DNA from: Streptomyces griseus
GTDB taxonomy: Bacteria; Actinomycetota; Actinomycetes; Streptomycetales; Streptomycetaceae
DNA length: 64,000 nt
Direction: 5' to 3'
Assembly: GCF_900460065.1 (NCBI RefSeq)
Contig: NZ_UAVD01000052.1
Coordinates: 186,001 to 250,000, forward strand
Made by a program: the position numbers and the translations under genes. Of this stretch, positions 34,379-43,172 are shown one piece after another. Position 1 is the stretch's first letter; every line of letters begins with the position of its first letter. The notes below the pieces were generated by a model. That model was not told the DNA's origin. It ran no database searches and saw only the letters and a program-made list of their open reading frames with translations.

Positions 34379-34945
34379 CTAGCCCGGGCGCGCGCCGATG
34401 GCGCCGCGCAGGGTCCAGCGGATCAGGTCATCGACACCATGACGCGCGACGAGCCCGTCACCGGTCGCGTGGAGGCCGGTGTAGACGATGCTCCACACCA
34501 TGCGCTGGATCCACTCGGCCGGGACGGTGGAGTCGAGTTCACCGCCCCGCTGCCCCCGCCGGATCTCCGCGACGAGGATCTCGTCGACCGCACCCGCCAC
34601 TTCGGCGTCCGCCGGAGAGGGGTCGTCCCCCGCCGAGGCGAACAGGAACAGCACCCGGTCACCGACGTGGACCATGGCGCTGACGATCCGGTCGATCACC
34701 TCCGACACCGGGCCGGAGCCGGGAGCGGCCTCCACGATCGCGGCGTGGAGCGCGGCCCAGGAATCACTGGTGAGCGCCGACCGGAGGTGTTCACGGTCGG
34801 GGAAGTAGCGGTGGACGGTCGCCCGGCCCACACCGGCCGCCGCGGCGATGCGCCCCAGGCTCGCGGCGGGATCCCGCGCCCACTCACCGGCCGCCGCGTC
34901 GAGGACGGCACGGCGCGTGCGCTGCTTCTGCGGTGACAACTCCAT
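34379..34945 (-). CDS. TetR-family regulator
   Basis: A 188-residue repressor. The ATG at 34945 opens MELSPQKQRTRRAVLDAAAG; the helix-turn-helix at about 25-50 contains LGRIAAAAGVGRATVHRYFP. The C-terminal ligand domain is short and not diagnostic. It is divergent from an NmrA-like gene and a perfect 8-bp inverted repeat lies between them, over that gene's start. It probably represses the neighbour until a reactive ligand is bound. Confidence 0.9.
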   Translation of the reverse strand: MELSPQKQRTRRAVLDAAAGEWARDPAASLGRIAAAAGVGRATVHRYFPDREHLRSALTSDSWAALHAAIVEAAPGSGPVSEVIDRIVSAMVHVGDRVLFLFASAGDDPSPADAEVAGAVDEILVAEIRRGQRGGELDSTVPAEWIQRMVWSIVYTGLHATGDGLVARHGVDDLIRWTLRGAIGARPG

Positions 34946-34992
34946 TGCCGGATCATAAAGCACCGTGCCATTATGAGACTATGAAGTCTCAT
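34945..34992 (+). promoter_or_regulatory. Leaderless promoter overlapped by TetR operator
   Basis: TTGCCG (34945-34950), an 18-nt spacer and CATTAT (34969-34974) place the transcription start on the A of the ATG at 34981, i.e. a leaderless mRNA. ATGAGACT-ATGA-AGTCTCAT (34973-34992) is a perfect inverted repeat with 4-nt spacer that covers the -10 end and the start codon. A TetR dimer bound there would block initiation. The site also lies next to the tetR start, so autorepression is possible. Confidence 0.65.
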
Positions 34993-35886
34993 CTTGATAG
35001 CTCATTGCCTCTTACTGTGGTGACCGGGGCGACCGGTGTGCTCGGGCGGCGCGTCGTCGACGGACTGCTGGGCGCCGGTCGGCCGGTGCGTGCCGTGTCC
35101 CGGCGGCCCCGCCGCGGCGCCCTGCCCCCTGCCGTGGAGGCGGCGGTCGGCGACGTCAACGAGCCGTCGACACTCCGCACCGCCTTCGAGGGGGCCGGGG
35201 CCCTGGTACTCGTCGCGGTGCCCGACACCGCCGTCGAGGTGGTCGCGTACGCGCGGGCGGCGGGCATCGAGCACATCGTGGTCGTGTCGTCCGCCGCCGT
35301 GACCGCAGGTCACGACACCACCTACAACCTGCCCGTCGAGCGCGCGGTGCGGGAGTCCGGGCTCGACTGGTCGATCGTCCGGCCCGGCGAGTTCGCCACC
35401 AACGCGCTCCTCATCTGGGGGCCGTCCATCCGCTCAGGCCGGCGGGTGGTCGAGCCGTTCCCCGACCAGAGCGGCAGCCCGATCCACGAGCAGGACATCG
35501 CCGACGTCATCGTCGCCGACCTCCTCGATCCCGGGCGTCGCGGACGGATCGACACGATCGTCGGACCCGACGCACTCACCAAGCGCGACCAGGTCGCCCG
35601 CATCGCCGAGGCCGTCGGAGTGGAGATCGCCCTCGACGAGGTGACGCCCGAGCGGGCGCTCGCCTTCTACCGCGAGCAGGGCGGTTTCGCCGCCGACAAC
35701 GCCGACTGGCTCTACGGCTTCACCAGTTACGACGGAGTGGAGGGCGTCACCGACGAGCACCGGGAGGTGGACCCCGGCTCCGACGACGCCTACCTCACCC
35801 TCGCCGAGGTCCTCGGCCGGCCGGGGCGGTCCTACGCGCAGTGGGCCCGCGATCACGCCGGCGACTTCACCGGGGCCGCCCGCTGA
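34981..35886 (+). CDS. NmrA-like NAD(P)-binding oxidoreductase (atypical SDR)
   Basis: A 301-residue Rossmann protein with TVVTGATGVLGRRVVDGLLG near the N-terminus and a short active-site region without the classical YxxxK. Later words VSSAAVTAGHDTTYNLPVER and WSIVRPGEFATN are typical of the NmrA/azoreductase-like SDR group, which bind NAD(P)(H) and act as quinone or azo reductases or redox sensors. The ATG at 34981 has no ribosome binding site and seems to be a leaderless start. The divergent TetR and the start-overlapping operator suggest induction by xenobiotics or quinones. Confidence 0.85.
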   Translation: MKSHLDSSLPLTVVTGATGVLGRRVVDGLLGAGRPVRAVSRRPRRGALPPAVEAAVGDVNEPSTLRTAFEGAGALVLVAVPDTAVEVVAYARAAGIEHIVVVSSAAVTAGHDTTYNLPVERAVRESGLDWSIVRPGEFATNALLIWGPSIRSGRRVVEPFPDQSGSPIHEQDIADVIVADLLDPGRRGRIDTIVGPDALTKRDQVARIAEAVGVEIALDEVTPERALAFYREQGGFAADNADWLYGFTSYDGVEGVTDEHREVDPGSDDAYLTLAEVLGRPGRSYAQWARDHAGDFTGAAR

Positions 35887-36015
35887 GCCGATCTCCCGCC
35901 GTCACGCGCCCGCCACGGGTCCCGGTCGCGGATCCACCGCCGCCGGCATCCGGGCGGTCGTCGCCGCTCCTCGTCGGCGGTGAGCCGCCGCGGTCGCCCG
36001 AGGAGCGACGACGCG

Positions 36016-37488
36016 TCAGCCGTCGGAGATCCAGCCCCGCTCGCGCAGCGCCGCGACGAAGCGGCCGTGAGCGTCGTCGAGCGCGGAGCGTTCCCCCGGC
36101 ACCGGATCGACGAGGGCGCCGCCGCGCACCATGGCCGCCGCGCCGGCCGCGAGATCCTCGTGGAGCGTCCCCGTCGCCGCGAGAAGCGCGGCGCCGAAGG
36201 CCGTCTCCGCACGGTCGACGACGCGGACGGGGCGGTCCAGGACGGTGGCCCGGATCGCCGTCCACACAGCGCTGCGGCTGCCCCCGCCGGCGGCGTGCAG
36301 GGGGCCGAGCACCGGAACGCCGAGTCGTTCGACCCGCTCCAGGGCCAGGCGTTCGACGAAGGCGACTCCTTCGAGTGCGGCCCGGTGGGCGTCCGCCTCG
36401 TCGCGGGGGCGGCCCAGTTCGAATCCGCGCGCCGCGCCGGAGACGAAGGGGAAGCGTTCGCCGTCGCGGCGCAGCGGGTACCGCACGTACGAGGCGGGGC
36501 CCCGGGCCGCCGCGGCGGCGTCCAGCGCGGGCAGGCGGGCCGGATCGACGTCGGCGAGCCACTCCCCTCCGGTGTTGGACGCCCCGCCGGGGAGCCACCA
36601 GCCGTCGGGGTGGCGGTGGCTGTAGACCGCCCCGGTCGCGTCGTGGACCAGCTCCGCCGAGACCCCTTTGAGGACGTACGTCGTGCCGAGCACGCCCACG
36701 AACCGGCCCGGTTCGACCGCCCCCGTGGCGATCTGTCCCGCGCAGCCGTCCGTCATCCCGAGGCGTACGGAGCACCCTTCGGGCAGGCCCGTGGCCTCGG
36801 CCGCCTCCCGGCCGACGACTCCGGCCTCCGTGGCGGGGGCGCGTACGGCGGGGAGCAGCGCGAGCGGGAAGTCGAATGCGTCGAAGACCTCGTGCGCCCA
36901 CTCCGCGGCACGGGCGTCGTAGCCGGACTTGAGTGCGTGGCTCCAGTCCGTGGCGACCGGACGGCCCGTCAGCGCGCGCCCGACCAGGTCGGGTGTGTGC
37001 AGGACGTGGCGCAGGCCCCGGCCGTACGTCCGCAGGCACCAGACGGCTCGGCCCAGCGCCGCGGTGGGTCCCACGGACAGGCCGAGCGCGTCCCACCGCG
37101 CGCCGCCCACCCGCTGCGCCTCGGCGTTGAGGTCGGCGGCCCGCCGGTCGTCGTACATGAGGGCCGGGCCGAGCGGGACGCCGTCGGCCCCGGTGGGCAC
37201 GATGGTGCCGGACGTGGCGGACACGGCCACCGCGGTCACCTCACGGCCGCCCCGGGGCAGCGCGCCCGTGGTGCGGCGCAGCGCCGTGCGTACGGCGGGC
37301 CACCACGACCGGGCGTCCTGCTCGCTCGTCCCCGCGACGGTCCGTACGGGGGGCGGCAGTTCGGCACGGGCCTCGGCGAGCACGCAACCGCGTCCGTCCA
37401 CGCACACCACGCGGACGGACGCGGTCGCCACGTCGATGCCGATCACGGCCGGGGCGTGGGGCGTGGGGTGGCGGGATGCACTGCTCAT
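36016..37488 (-). CDS. FGGY carbohydrate kinase (D-ribulokinase-like)
   Basis: A 490-residue sugar kinase. N-terminal phosphate motif: VIGIDVATASVRVVCVD. The central region SATSGTIVPTGADGVPLGPA and LMYDDRRAADLN resembles the D-ribulose/D-xylulose kinase branch rather than glycerol kinase. The C-terminal half contains GMTDGCAGQIATGAV with the catalytic Asp and LHAAGGGSRSAVWTAI (adenosine site). It phosphorylates a ketose or polyol in the neighbouring DeoR-type locus. It follows deoR at 124 nt, with a weak half-operator in that gap. Exact substrate unknown. Confidence 0.88.
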   Translation of the reverse strand: MSSASRHPTPHAPAVIGIDVATASVRVVCVDGRGCVLAEARAELPPPVRTVAGTSEQDARSWWPAVRTALRRTTGALPRGGREVTAVAVSATSGTIVPTGADGVPLGPALMYDDRRAADLNAEAQRVGGARWDALGLSVGPTAALGRAVWCLRTYGRGLRHVLHTPDLVGRALTGRPVATDWSHALKSGYDARAAEWAHEVFDAFDFPLALLPAVRAPATEAGVVGREAAEATGLPEGCSVRLGMTDGCAGQIATGAVEPGRFVGVLGTTYVLKGVSAELVHDATGAVYSHRHPDGWWLPGGASNTGGEWLADVDPARLPALDAAAAARGPASYVRYPLRRDGERFPFVSGAARGFELGRPRDEADAHRAALEGVAFVERLALERVERLGVPVLGPLHAAGGGSRSAVWTAIRATVLDRPVRVVDRAETAFGAALLAATGTLHEDLAAGAAAMVRGGALVDPVPGERSALDDAHGRFVAALRERGWISDG

Positions 37489-37612
37489 GGCGGAAAGCGT
37501 CCTTCCCGGGCGGAACGGGCCTCAGGCGCCCACCGATCGGGTGGACGGTCCATCGCGGTGGTTGCGTGCCTGTGAAATCAACATGCCTTCCATCAGGGCG
37601 GGTGAAACGGCC
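37489..37612. promoter_or_regulatory. Interval with weak DeoR-like site before the kinase
   Basis: CTGTGAAATCAACATG (37570-37585) resembles the strong CTGTTAAATTTAACAG operator of this locus with several mismatches and a one-base shift. It could be a weaker binding site that gives the kinase its own control. Confidence 0.3.
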
Positions 37613-38389
37613 TCAGGGGGCGACGGCGGCCACGGTCACCCGGGTCCGTTCGCGGAGTTTGCCGAGCAGTCCGGCGTCGGCTCCGTCGTCCACGACGAGG
37701 TGGTCGAGGTCGCCGACGGGCCCCACCCGGTGCAGCGCGGTCCGGGCGAGTTTGGTGTGGTCCATGAGCATCACCTTCGTGGCCGCCGAGGTGAGCATCG
37801 CCCGTTTGACCAGCACCACGTCCTGTTCCTGGTGGTAGGCCGTCCTGGCATCGAGGGCCGAGGTGGAGACCGCGACGAGGTCGACGGAGAGCGCCTCCAC
37901 CGCCTCGACGCAGGGCATCCCGAGGAAGGAGTCGTGGGTGCGCGAGTACTCGCCGCCCAGGGCGATCAGCCGGATGCCCTCGCACCCGGCGAAGACGTCG
38001 AGCACCCGGCGGGCGTTGGTGACGACGGTGAGCGGGGCGAGGTCGACCAGCAGACCGGCCATGACCAGGACCGTGGTGGAGTCGTCGAGCATCACCGACA
38101 TCCCGGGCTCCACCAGCGCGGCGGCGGCGCGCGCGACGGCGTTCTTCTCCGCCGTGTTGACGCCGAGCCGGTAGTCGAGGCTCGACTCGAACACGGTGGA
38201 CGGCAGGGCGGAGGCGCCGCCGCGGAAGCGTCGCAGCACTCCTTGCCGTGCCAGGTCGTCGAGGTCGCGGTGGACGGTCATCAGGCTCACGCCCGTGAGC
38301 CGGGCGAGGTCGGCGCCCGTGGCGGTGCCCTGCTCCACGACATGGTCGGCGATGAGCCGTCGCCGTTCTTCGGCGGATCTCTTGGTCAT
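37613..38389 (-). CDS. DeoR-family transcriptional regulator
   Basis: A 258-residue repressor. The N-terminal helix-turn-helix includes ARLTGVSLMTVHRDLDDLAR, and the ligand domain has LDDSTTVLVMAGLLVDLAPL, TVVTNARRVLDVFAG and VKRAMLTSAATKVMLMDHTK (the Lys-rich sugar-phosphate site with DHTK). It should respond to a phosphorylated sugar, relieving repression of the transport and kinase genes. The ATG at 38389 lies 5 nt after the phosphatase stop. Likely binding sites are the CTGTTAA palindromes at 39132, 41888 and 41930. Confidence 0.92.
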   Translation of the reverse strand: MTKRSAEERRRLIADHVVEQGTATGADLARLTGVSLMTVHRDLDDLARQGVLRRFRGGASALPSTVFESSLDYRLGVNTAEKNAVARAAAALVEPGMSVMLDDSTTVLVMAGLLVDLAPLTVVTNARRVLDVFAGCEGIRLIALGGEYSRTHDSFLGMPCVEAVEALSVDLVAVSTSALDARTAYHQEQDVVLVKRAMLTSAATKVMLMDHTKLARTALHRVGPVGDLDHLVVDDGADAGLLGKLRERTRVTVAAVAP

Positions 38390-38394
38390 GGGGG

Positions 38395-39045
38395 TCAGTC
38401 TCCCGCAGGGCTCGGGCCGGGCGCTGGGGCGGGGGGCGCGGTGGTGGGTACGTTGAGCGAGCGCAGCGCCGTCTCCGTGCCGCGGATCTCGATCTCCGTG
38501 ACGGCCCCGTTGTCGAGTCGCGGGAAGATGCGCCGGTAGCGCCCGAGGGGCAGGCCGAGGAGTTCGCACAGGGCGATGCGCAGCAGGGTGTTGTGTGCGA
38601 CGACGAGGACCGTTCCCCGCTGGTGACGGCGGGCCAGGTCGCGCAGGGAGCCGGTCGCCCGCGCGGCGGCCAGGGCGACGGGTTCGGAGCCGGGGAAGGC
38701 GCCGGATTCGGCGTCCTCGCGGAAGCGCCGTACGGCTTCGGGGTCCTCCTCGGCCATCTCCTCGACGGTCCTGCCCTCGCCCCATCCGAAGTCCACTTCC
38801 CGCAGCCCTTCCCGGACGTCCGCCGCCACGCCCAGGGCCGCCGCCGCGGGCGCCGCGGTCAGACGGGCGCGGCCGAGCGGGGAGCAGGCGACCGCGTCCA
38901 CACGGCTGCGGGCGGCCCAGGCTCCGAGGTCGGCAGCCTGGGCCACGCCCCTGGGTGTCAGGGCGACGTCGGTGACACCGGCGTACCGGTTCTCCGCGTG
39001 CCACTCGGTCTCGCCGTGGCGCACCAGCAGGAGGCGCGTGGTCAT
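38395..39045 (-). CDS. Histidine phosphatase family protein
   Basis: A 216-residue phosphoglycerate-mutase-like phosphatase. The catalytic RHG motif LLLVRHGETEWHAENRYAG is at the N-terminus; the second His is in LVVAHNTLLRIAL; the acid is in REVDFGWGEGRTVEEM. It probably removes phosphate from a sugar phosphate of this locus, perhaps as a safety valve. It is first in the minus-strand operon with deoR, divergent from the dehydrogenase gene. Confidence 0.9.
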   Translation of the reverse strand: MTTRLLLVRHGETEWHAENRYAGVTDVALTPRGVAQAADLGAWAARSRVDAVACSPLGRARLTAAPAAAALGVAADVREGLREVDFGWGEGRTVEEMAEEDPEAVRRFREDAESGAFPGSEPVALAAARATGSLRDLARRHQRGTVLVVAHNTLLRIALCELLGLPLGRYRRIFPRLDNGAVTEIEIRGTETALRSLNVPTTAPPAPAPGPSPAGD

Positions 39046-39112
39046 GGAGGGGGCCCTTTCGACGTCGGGGCGAATCCGAGGCATCAGCGGCGGGTCGTAC
39101 GGGCCGGGCTCA

Positions 39113-39147
39113 TTGCCGGTTCACGTGAGCGCTGTTAAATTTAACAG
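39113..39147. promoter_or_regulatory. Promoter with perfect DeoR-type palindrome
   Basis: CTGTTAAATTTAACAG (39132-39147) is a perfect 16-bp palindrome in a GC-rich genome. TTGCCG (39113-39118) lies 17 nt before TAAATT (39136-39141), so the palindrome covers the -10 element of the plus-strand promoter. It also sits in the divergent interval of the phosphatase-deoR operon, explaining control of both. DeoR proteins bind such AT-centred palindromes. Confidence 0.75.
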
Positions 39148-39248
39148 AAATTCCACAGCCCAGGACCGGCGCGTCATGGCTCGGATCACGTTCCGGCCTG
39201 CTCGCCATGCCACCCCACCGGCTCTCCTCGCAGAAGGAATCCGACGTC

Positions 39249-40304
39249 ATGCGCATCCTCGCCGCAGGCGACCACTTCGTCCGTCCCGCGTTGATCCGCG
39301 CCGCGGTGAGCCGGGAGCTGTCGCGGACGGGCCGGGAGCTCCCGGAGTTCGCGGAGCTGACCCTCCCCTGGCCTCATGAGCCCTTCGGTCCGGTCGCGGA
39401 GGTCCGCGAGGCGAGCGGCACGGAGGACGGGCTCGTCGAGGCGCTGGCCGGGGCATCGGTCTGCGTGACGCAGATGGCCCCGTTCACCGAGCGGGTGTTC
39501 GCCGCCTCGCCCGGGCTGCGTCTCGTCGCCGTCTCCCGGGGAGGACCGGTCAATGTGGACCTGGCCGCGGCCACCCGTCACGGCGTCGGGGTCAGCTTCG
39601 CCCCCGGCCGCAACGCCCAGGCGGCGGCCGAGTTCGCCGTGGGGCTGATGCTCGCCGCGATGCGCCGTGTCACCGTCGCGGACGCGGAGTTCAGGCGGGG
39701 CGTCTGGCGGGGCGATCTGTACGCGTACGAGGAGAGCGGCGGTGAGCTCGGCGGCGCCACGGTGGGCCTCGTGGGCTACGGGGCCATCGGCCGCATCGTG
39801 GCACGGGTGCTGCGCGCCTTCGGGGCCCGGGTGCTCGCGGCCGACCCGTACGCCGACCGCGCGGCGGTCGAGGCGGACGGGGTGGAACCGGTCGAGCTGG
39901 ACGACCTCCTGAGCCGGAGTTCGGTGGTGAGCCTCCATGCCCGCCTGACGGAGGAGACCCGTCATCTGATCGACGCCCGCCGCCTCGGGCTGCTCCCGCA
40001 CGGCGCGGTCCTGGTGAACTCGGCCCGCGGCGGGCTGCTCGACCACGCGCCGCTGCCGGGGCTGTTGCGCGACGGGGCTCTCGGGGCGCTCGCCCTCGAC
40101 GTGTACGACATCGAGCCGGTCCCCGCCGACTGGGCCCTGCGCGACGCGCCGAACGTGATCACCACTCCTCATCTCGCGGGCGCGACCCGGCAGACGGCGC
40201 ACCGTGCGGCGGCCATCACGGCCGCCGAGGTCGGCCGCTTCCTGCGCGGGGAGAAGCTGTCCCACCTCGCGAACCCCGACGTCCTGGCGGCCGGCGGGGC
40301 CTGA
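39249..40304 (+). CDS. D-isomer-specific 2-hydroxyacid dehydrogenase family protein
   Basis: A 351-residue NAD-dependent dehydrogenase. The nucleotide-binding domain (about 150-300) begins VGLVGYGAIGRIVARVLRAF. The catalytic set is visible: Arg in VNSARGGLLDH, Glu in ALDVYDIEP and His in VITTPHLAGAT. It reduces or oxidises a 2-keto/2-hydroxy acid or a sugar-derived analogue. It is first in the plus-strand transport and kinase group, 102 nt after a perfect operator. The role in a polyol or tetrose-acid pathway is plausible but not proven. Confidence 0.88.
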   Translation: MRILAAGDHFVRPALIRAAVSRELSRTGRELPEFAELTLPWPHEPFGPVAEVREASGTEDGLVEALAGASVCVTQMAPFTERVFAASPGLRLVAVSRGGPVNVDLAAATRHGVGVSFAPGRNAQAAAEFAVGLMLAAMRRVTVADAEFRRGVWRGDLYAYEESGGELGGATVGLVGYGAIGRIVARVLRAFGARVLAADPYADRAAVEADGVEPVELDDLLSRSSVVSLHARLTEETRHLIDARRLGLLPHGAVLVNSARGGLLDHAPLPGLLRDGALGALALDVYDIEPVPADWALRDAPNVITTPHLAGATRQTAHRAAAITAAEVGRFLRGEKLSHLANPDVLAAGGA

Positions 40305-40400
40305 CGGCCGCCGTCGCCGTGACCCGTCACCCGCGGCCCGCCGCGCGGGAATCCATCGGCTCGTATCGGCTGCTACCGGCTCGTACAGGAGGCACCAGGC

Positions 40401-41873
40401 GTGAGCACCATCATCGGTGTGGACATCGGGACGTCGGTCACCAAGGCCGTGGCGTACGACGGGGCGGGGGGCGCCCTGGCCTCCGCGAGCCGGCGCTCGC
40501 GGCTGGACATGCTGCCGGGCGGGCGGGTCGAGCAGGATCTCGACGACGTCGTGGCCGGTGTGGGGGATGTCGTGCGCGAGGTCGCCGCCGCGGTCGGCCG
40601 GACGCCGGACGCCGTGGCGCTCACCGGGCAGGGGGACGGTCTGTGGCTGCGGGACTCCGGGGGCCTGCCGGTGCGGCCCGCCATCTCGTGGATGGACGGC
40701 CGGGCCGCGGAGCTGGTGACCCGCTGGCTGGTGGACGGCACGATCAGCACCGCTTTCGCGCACACCGGCTCCGGGATGTTCCCCGGCTGCCACGGCCCGC
40801 TGCTGAACTGGCTCCAGGAGCACGAGCCCGACGCGCTGGACCGGGCCGCCGTCGCGGGGTACTGCGTCGACGCGGTCGCCCAGCGGCTCACCGGCCGGGT
40901 GTGCCTGGACGCGTCGGACGCGACGCTGCCGTTCCTCGACCCCCGTACCCGCCGCTACGCGCCCCAGGCCCTGGCCGCCTGCGGGATCGGGGACCGTGCG
41001 GGTCTGCTGCCGTCCCCCGCCGCTCCGGGCACGGTGCTCGCGCTGGACGGTCGCGGCGCGGGGCTCCTGGGGCTGCCCGAGGGACTGCCGGTGGTCGCGG
41101 GGCCGTACGACCTGCCGGCCTGTGCGATCGGGAGCGGCGTGCGCGAGGTGGGGGACGGCGTCCTCATCCTCGGCACGACCCTCGCGAGCCAGGTGCTGAC
41201 CGACCGCGTCGATCTCGATCCGCTCGCCGAGCCCGCCGGCATGTGGTTGTGCACGCCGTCCCCCGGCCGCTGGCTGCGCGCCATGCCCGCCATGGTGGGA
41301 ACGGCGGCGCTGGAGTGGGTGCTCGCGCTCGTCGGCGCGACCACGGCCGACGTGGACGCCCTGCTCACCGACAGCCCGCCCGGGGCCCGCGGCGTCCACG
41401 CCTTCCCCTTCCTGTCCGAAGCGGGTGAACGGGCCCCGTTCGTCGATCCGTCGGCCCAGGGCAGACTCGACGGGCTCAGTCTGGCGACGGGCCGGGAGGA
41501 CGCCGTGAGGGCCGTCTGCGAGGCCATCGGCTATGCCGCCCGGCACTGTCTGGACACGGCGGGGCTGAGCGGCACGCTCGCCCTGTGCGGCGGCGGCACC
41601 CGGTCGGTGTTGTGGGCCCGGCTGATCGCCGACGTCCTCGGCCGGCCCGTCCGCGTACCACTGGAGGAGCAGGTCGGGGCGCTCGGCGTGGTGTCCGTCG
41701 CCCGGTCCTCCCTCTCCCCGGGGTACGAGGCGCCGCCGGGACGCCACCGGGTCGTCGAACCGCGTGAGGGCGTACGGGCGTTGTACGAGGACGGATACGA
41801 GCGGTACCGGGCGGAGTTGGCGACGGCCCGGGCCGCATGGGGAGCTCGCGCGCGGTTGTCCCGGCGTCCCTGA
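40401..41873 (+). CDS. FGGY carbohydrate kinase
   Basis: A 490-residue sugar or polyol kinase with a GTG start 8 nt after AGGAGG. The N-terminus has TIIGVDIGTSVTKAVAYDG; the substrate region is LTGQGDGLWLRDSGG and SWMDGRAAEL; the phosphate motif GTTLASQVL and the adenosine motif LALCGGGTRSVLWARLIADV follow. It differs clearly from the first kinase of the locus, so two phosphorylations or two substrates are handled. Coexpressed with the dehydrogenase and the transporter. Confidence 0.9.
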   Translation: MSTIIGVDIGTSVTKAVAYDGAGGALASASRRSRLDMLPGGRVEQDLDDVVAGVGDVVREVAAAVGRTPDAVALTGQGDGLWLRDSGGLPVRPAISWMDGRAAELVTRWLVDGTISTAFAHTGSGMFPGCHGPLLNWLQEHEPDALDRAAVAGYCVDAVAQRLTGRVCLDASDATLPFLDPRTRRYAPQALAACGIGDRAGLLPSPAAPGTVLALDGRGAGLLGLPEGLPVVAGPYDLPACAIGSGVREVGDGVLILGTTLASQVLTDRVDLDPLAEPAGMWLCTPSPGRWLRAMPAMVGTAALEWVLALVGATTADVDALLTDSPPGARGVHAFPFLSEAGERAPFVDPSAQGRLDGLSLATGREDAVRAVCEAIGYAARHCLDTAGLSGTLALCGGGTRSVLWARLIADVLGRPVRVPLEEQVGALGVVSVARSSLSPGYEAPPGRHRVVEPREGVRALYEDGYERYRAELATARAAWGARARLSRRP

Positions 41874-41887
41874 ACGGGCCCGTCGGC

Positions 41888-41943
41888 CTGTTATTTATGA
41901 CATGCCCATTGACACTACTAACACGTGCGCTGTTAATTTGACG
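41888..41943 (+). promoter_or_regulatory. Promoter with two DeoR-like sites before the ABC transporter
   Basis: TTGACA (41909-41914), a 17-nt spacer and GTTAAT (41932-41937) form a good vegetative promoter. CTGTTATTTATGACAT (41888-41903) lies upstream of the -35 and CTGTTAATTTGACG (41930-41943) covers the -10. Both resemble CTGTTAAATTTAACAG at 39132. Binding of DeoR at both would block this promoter. Confidence 0.7.
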
Positions 41944-41982
41944 CGAAGGAGGGCTCTCCGCCTGAAGACACAGGAGATTCCA

Positions 41983-43062
41983 GTGAAGCAACGCTCTGTC
42001 AGATCGTTCGCCGCTGTCCTGTCCGCGATGGCGGTGACCGTCTCCGCCGCCGCCTGTACGACGAAGGCGCCGACCGGCTCCGGCGGCAGGTCGTCGGAGG
42101 ACGCGAAGATCGCGTTCCTGATGCCCGATATCGCCTCCACCCGGTACGAGCTGTACGACGCCCCCCTCTTCAAGGCGAAGGTGAAGGATCTCTGCGGTGG
42201 TTGCGAGGTGCTGTACCAGAACGCGGGCGGCGACGCCGCGAAGCAACAGCAGCAGGCCGACTCCGCTCTCGCGCAGGGCGCCGACGTCATCGTGATCGAT
42301 CCGGTGGACTCCGCGGCGGCGGCCGGCACCGTCCGTACGGCACAGGGCCGAGGGGTCCCCGTCATCGCGTACGACCGGCCGATCCCGGCGGTCGAGGCCG
42401 ACTACTACGTCTCCTTCGACAACGAGAAGATCGGCTCCATGATCGGGGCGTCCCTGGTGGAACACCTCAGGGCCACCTCGGCCGAGGGCGGCCTCCTCCA
42501 GGTCAACGGTTCACCGACCGACGCCGCGGCGGGCCTGATCAAGAAGGGCGTGCACAGCGCGGTCGACTCCAGCGGATTCGACCTCCTCGCCGAGTACGAC
42601 ACCCCTGCCTGGGAACCGGGGAAGGCGCAGAGCTGGGTCAGCGGTCAGATAGCCAAGTTCCGGGGAAGGATCGCCGGAGTGGTCGCCGCCAACGACGGGA
42701 CGGGCGGCGGTTCCATCGCCGCGTTCAAGGCGGCCGGAGCGGCCGTGCCGCCGGTGACCGGGAACGACGCCGAACTCGCCGCCGCCCAGCGGATCATCAA
42801 GGGCGATCAGTACAACACCATCTCCAAGCCCATCAAGACCGTCGCGGAAGCCGCCGCCGACGCGGCGTACGCCTTCGCACGGGGTGAGAAGCCCCGGGGC
42901 GAGACCGAACTCTTCGGCACCCCCGCACAACTCTTCACCCCCACCGTGGTCACCCGGGAGAACATCGCGGAGGTTCTGGTGGGCGACGGGAAGCCGTTGA
43001 AGACCGCCGAGGTGTGCACGCGGACGTACGCCGCCGCGTGTGCCGAGGTCGGCCTCGCGTAG
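41983..43062 (+). CDS. Sugar-binding lipoprotein (ribose/xylose type, Peripla_BP_4)
   Basis: A 359-residue binding protein. GTG start with AGGAGA at 6 nt; signal peptide ends in lipobox SAAAC (Cys25). The two-lobed fold shows IAFLMPDIASTRYELYDAPL, ADVIVIDPVDSAAAAGTVRT and AYDRPIPAVEADYYVSFDNE, as in D-xylose and ribose binding proteins. It feeds the ATPase and permease immediately downstream. Ligand is probably a pentose or polyol. Confidence 0.93.
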   Translation: MKQRSVRSFAAVLSAMAVTVSAAACTTKAPTGSGGRSSEDAKIAFLMPDIASTRYELYDAPLFKAKVKDLCGGCEVLYQNAGGDAAKQQQQADSALAQGADVIVIDPVDSAAAAGTVRTAQGRGVPVIAYDRPIPAVEADYYVSFDNEKIGSMIGASLVEHLRATSAEGGLLQVNGSPTDAAAGLIKKGVHSAVDSSGFDLLAEYDTPAWEPGKAQSWVSGQIAKFRGRIAGVVAANDGTGGGSIAAFKAAGAAVPPVTGNDAELAAAQRIIKGDQYNTISKPIKTVAEAAADAAYAFARGEKPRGETELFGTPAQLFTPTVVTRENIAEVLVGDGKPLKTAEVCTRTYAAACAEVGLA

Positions 43063-43172
43063 CCCCACCGGCCCGGCCACGGCGCCACCCCGTCCACGAC
43101 CGGGTCGGGGCGTCCTCCCCGCCCCGGCCCGGGCCGCCACTCCCCCGTCCGCTCGCCCCGGAAGGCCGGTCC

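Noticed and set aside
39186..41747. 853-codon minus-strand frame opposite the dehydrogenase and kinase
   Set aside because: Antisense shadow of genes with complete catalytic motifs.
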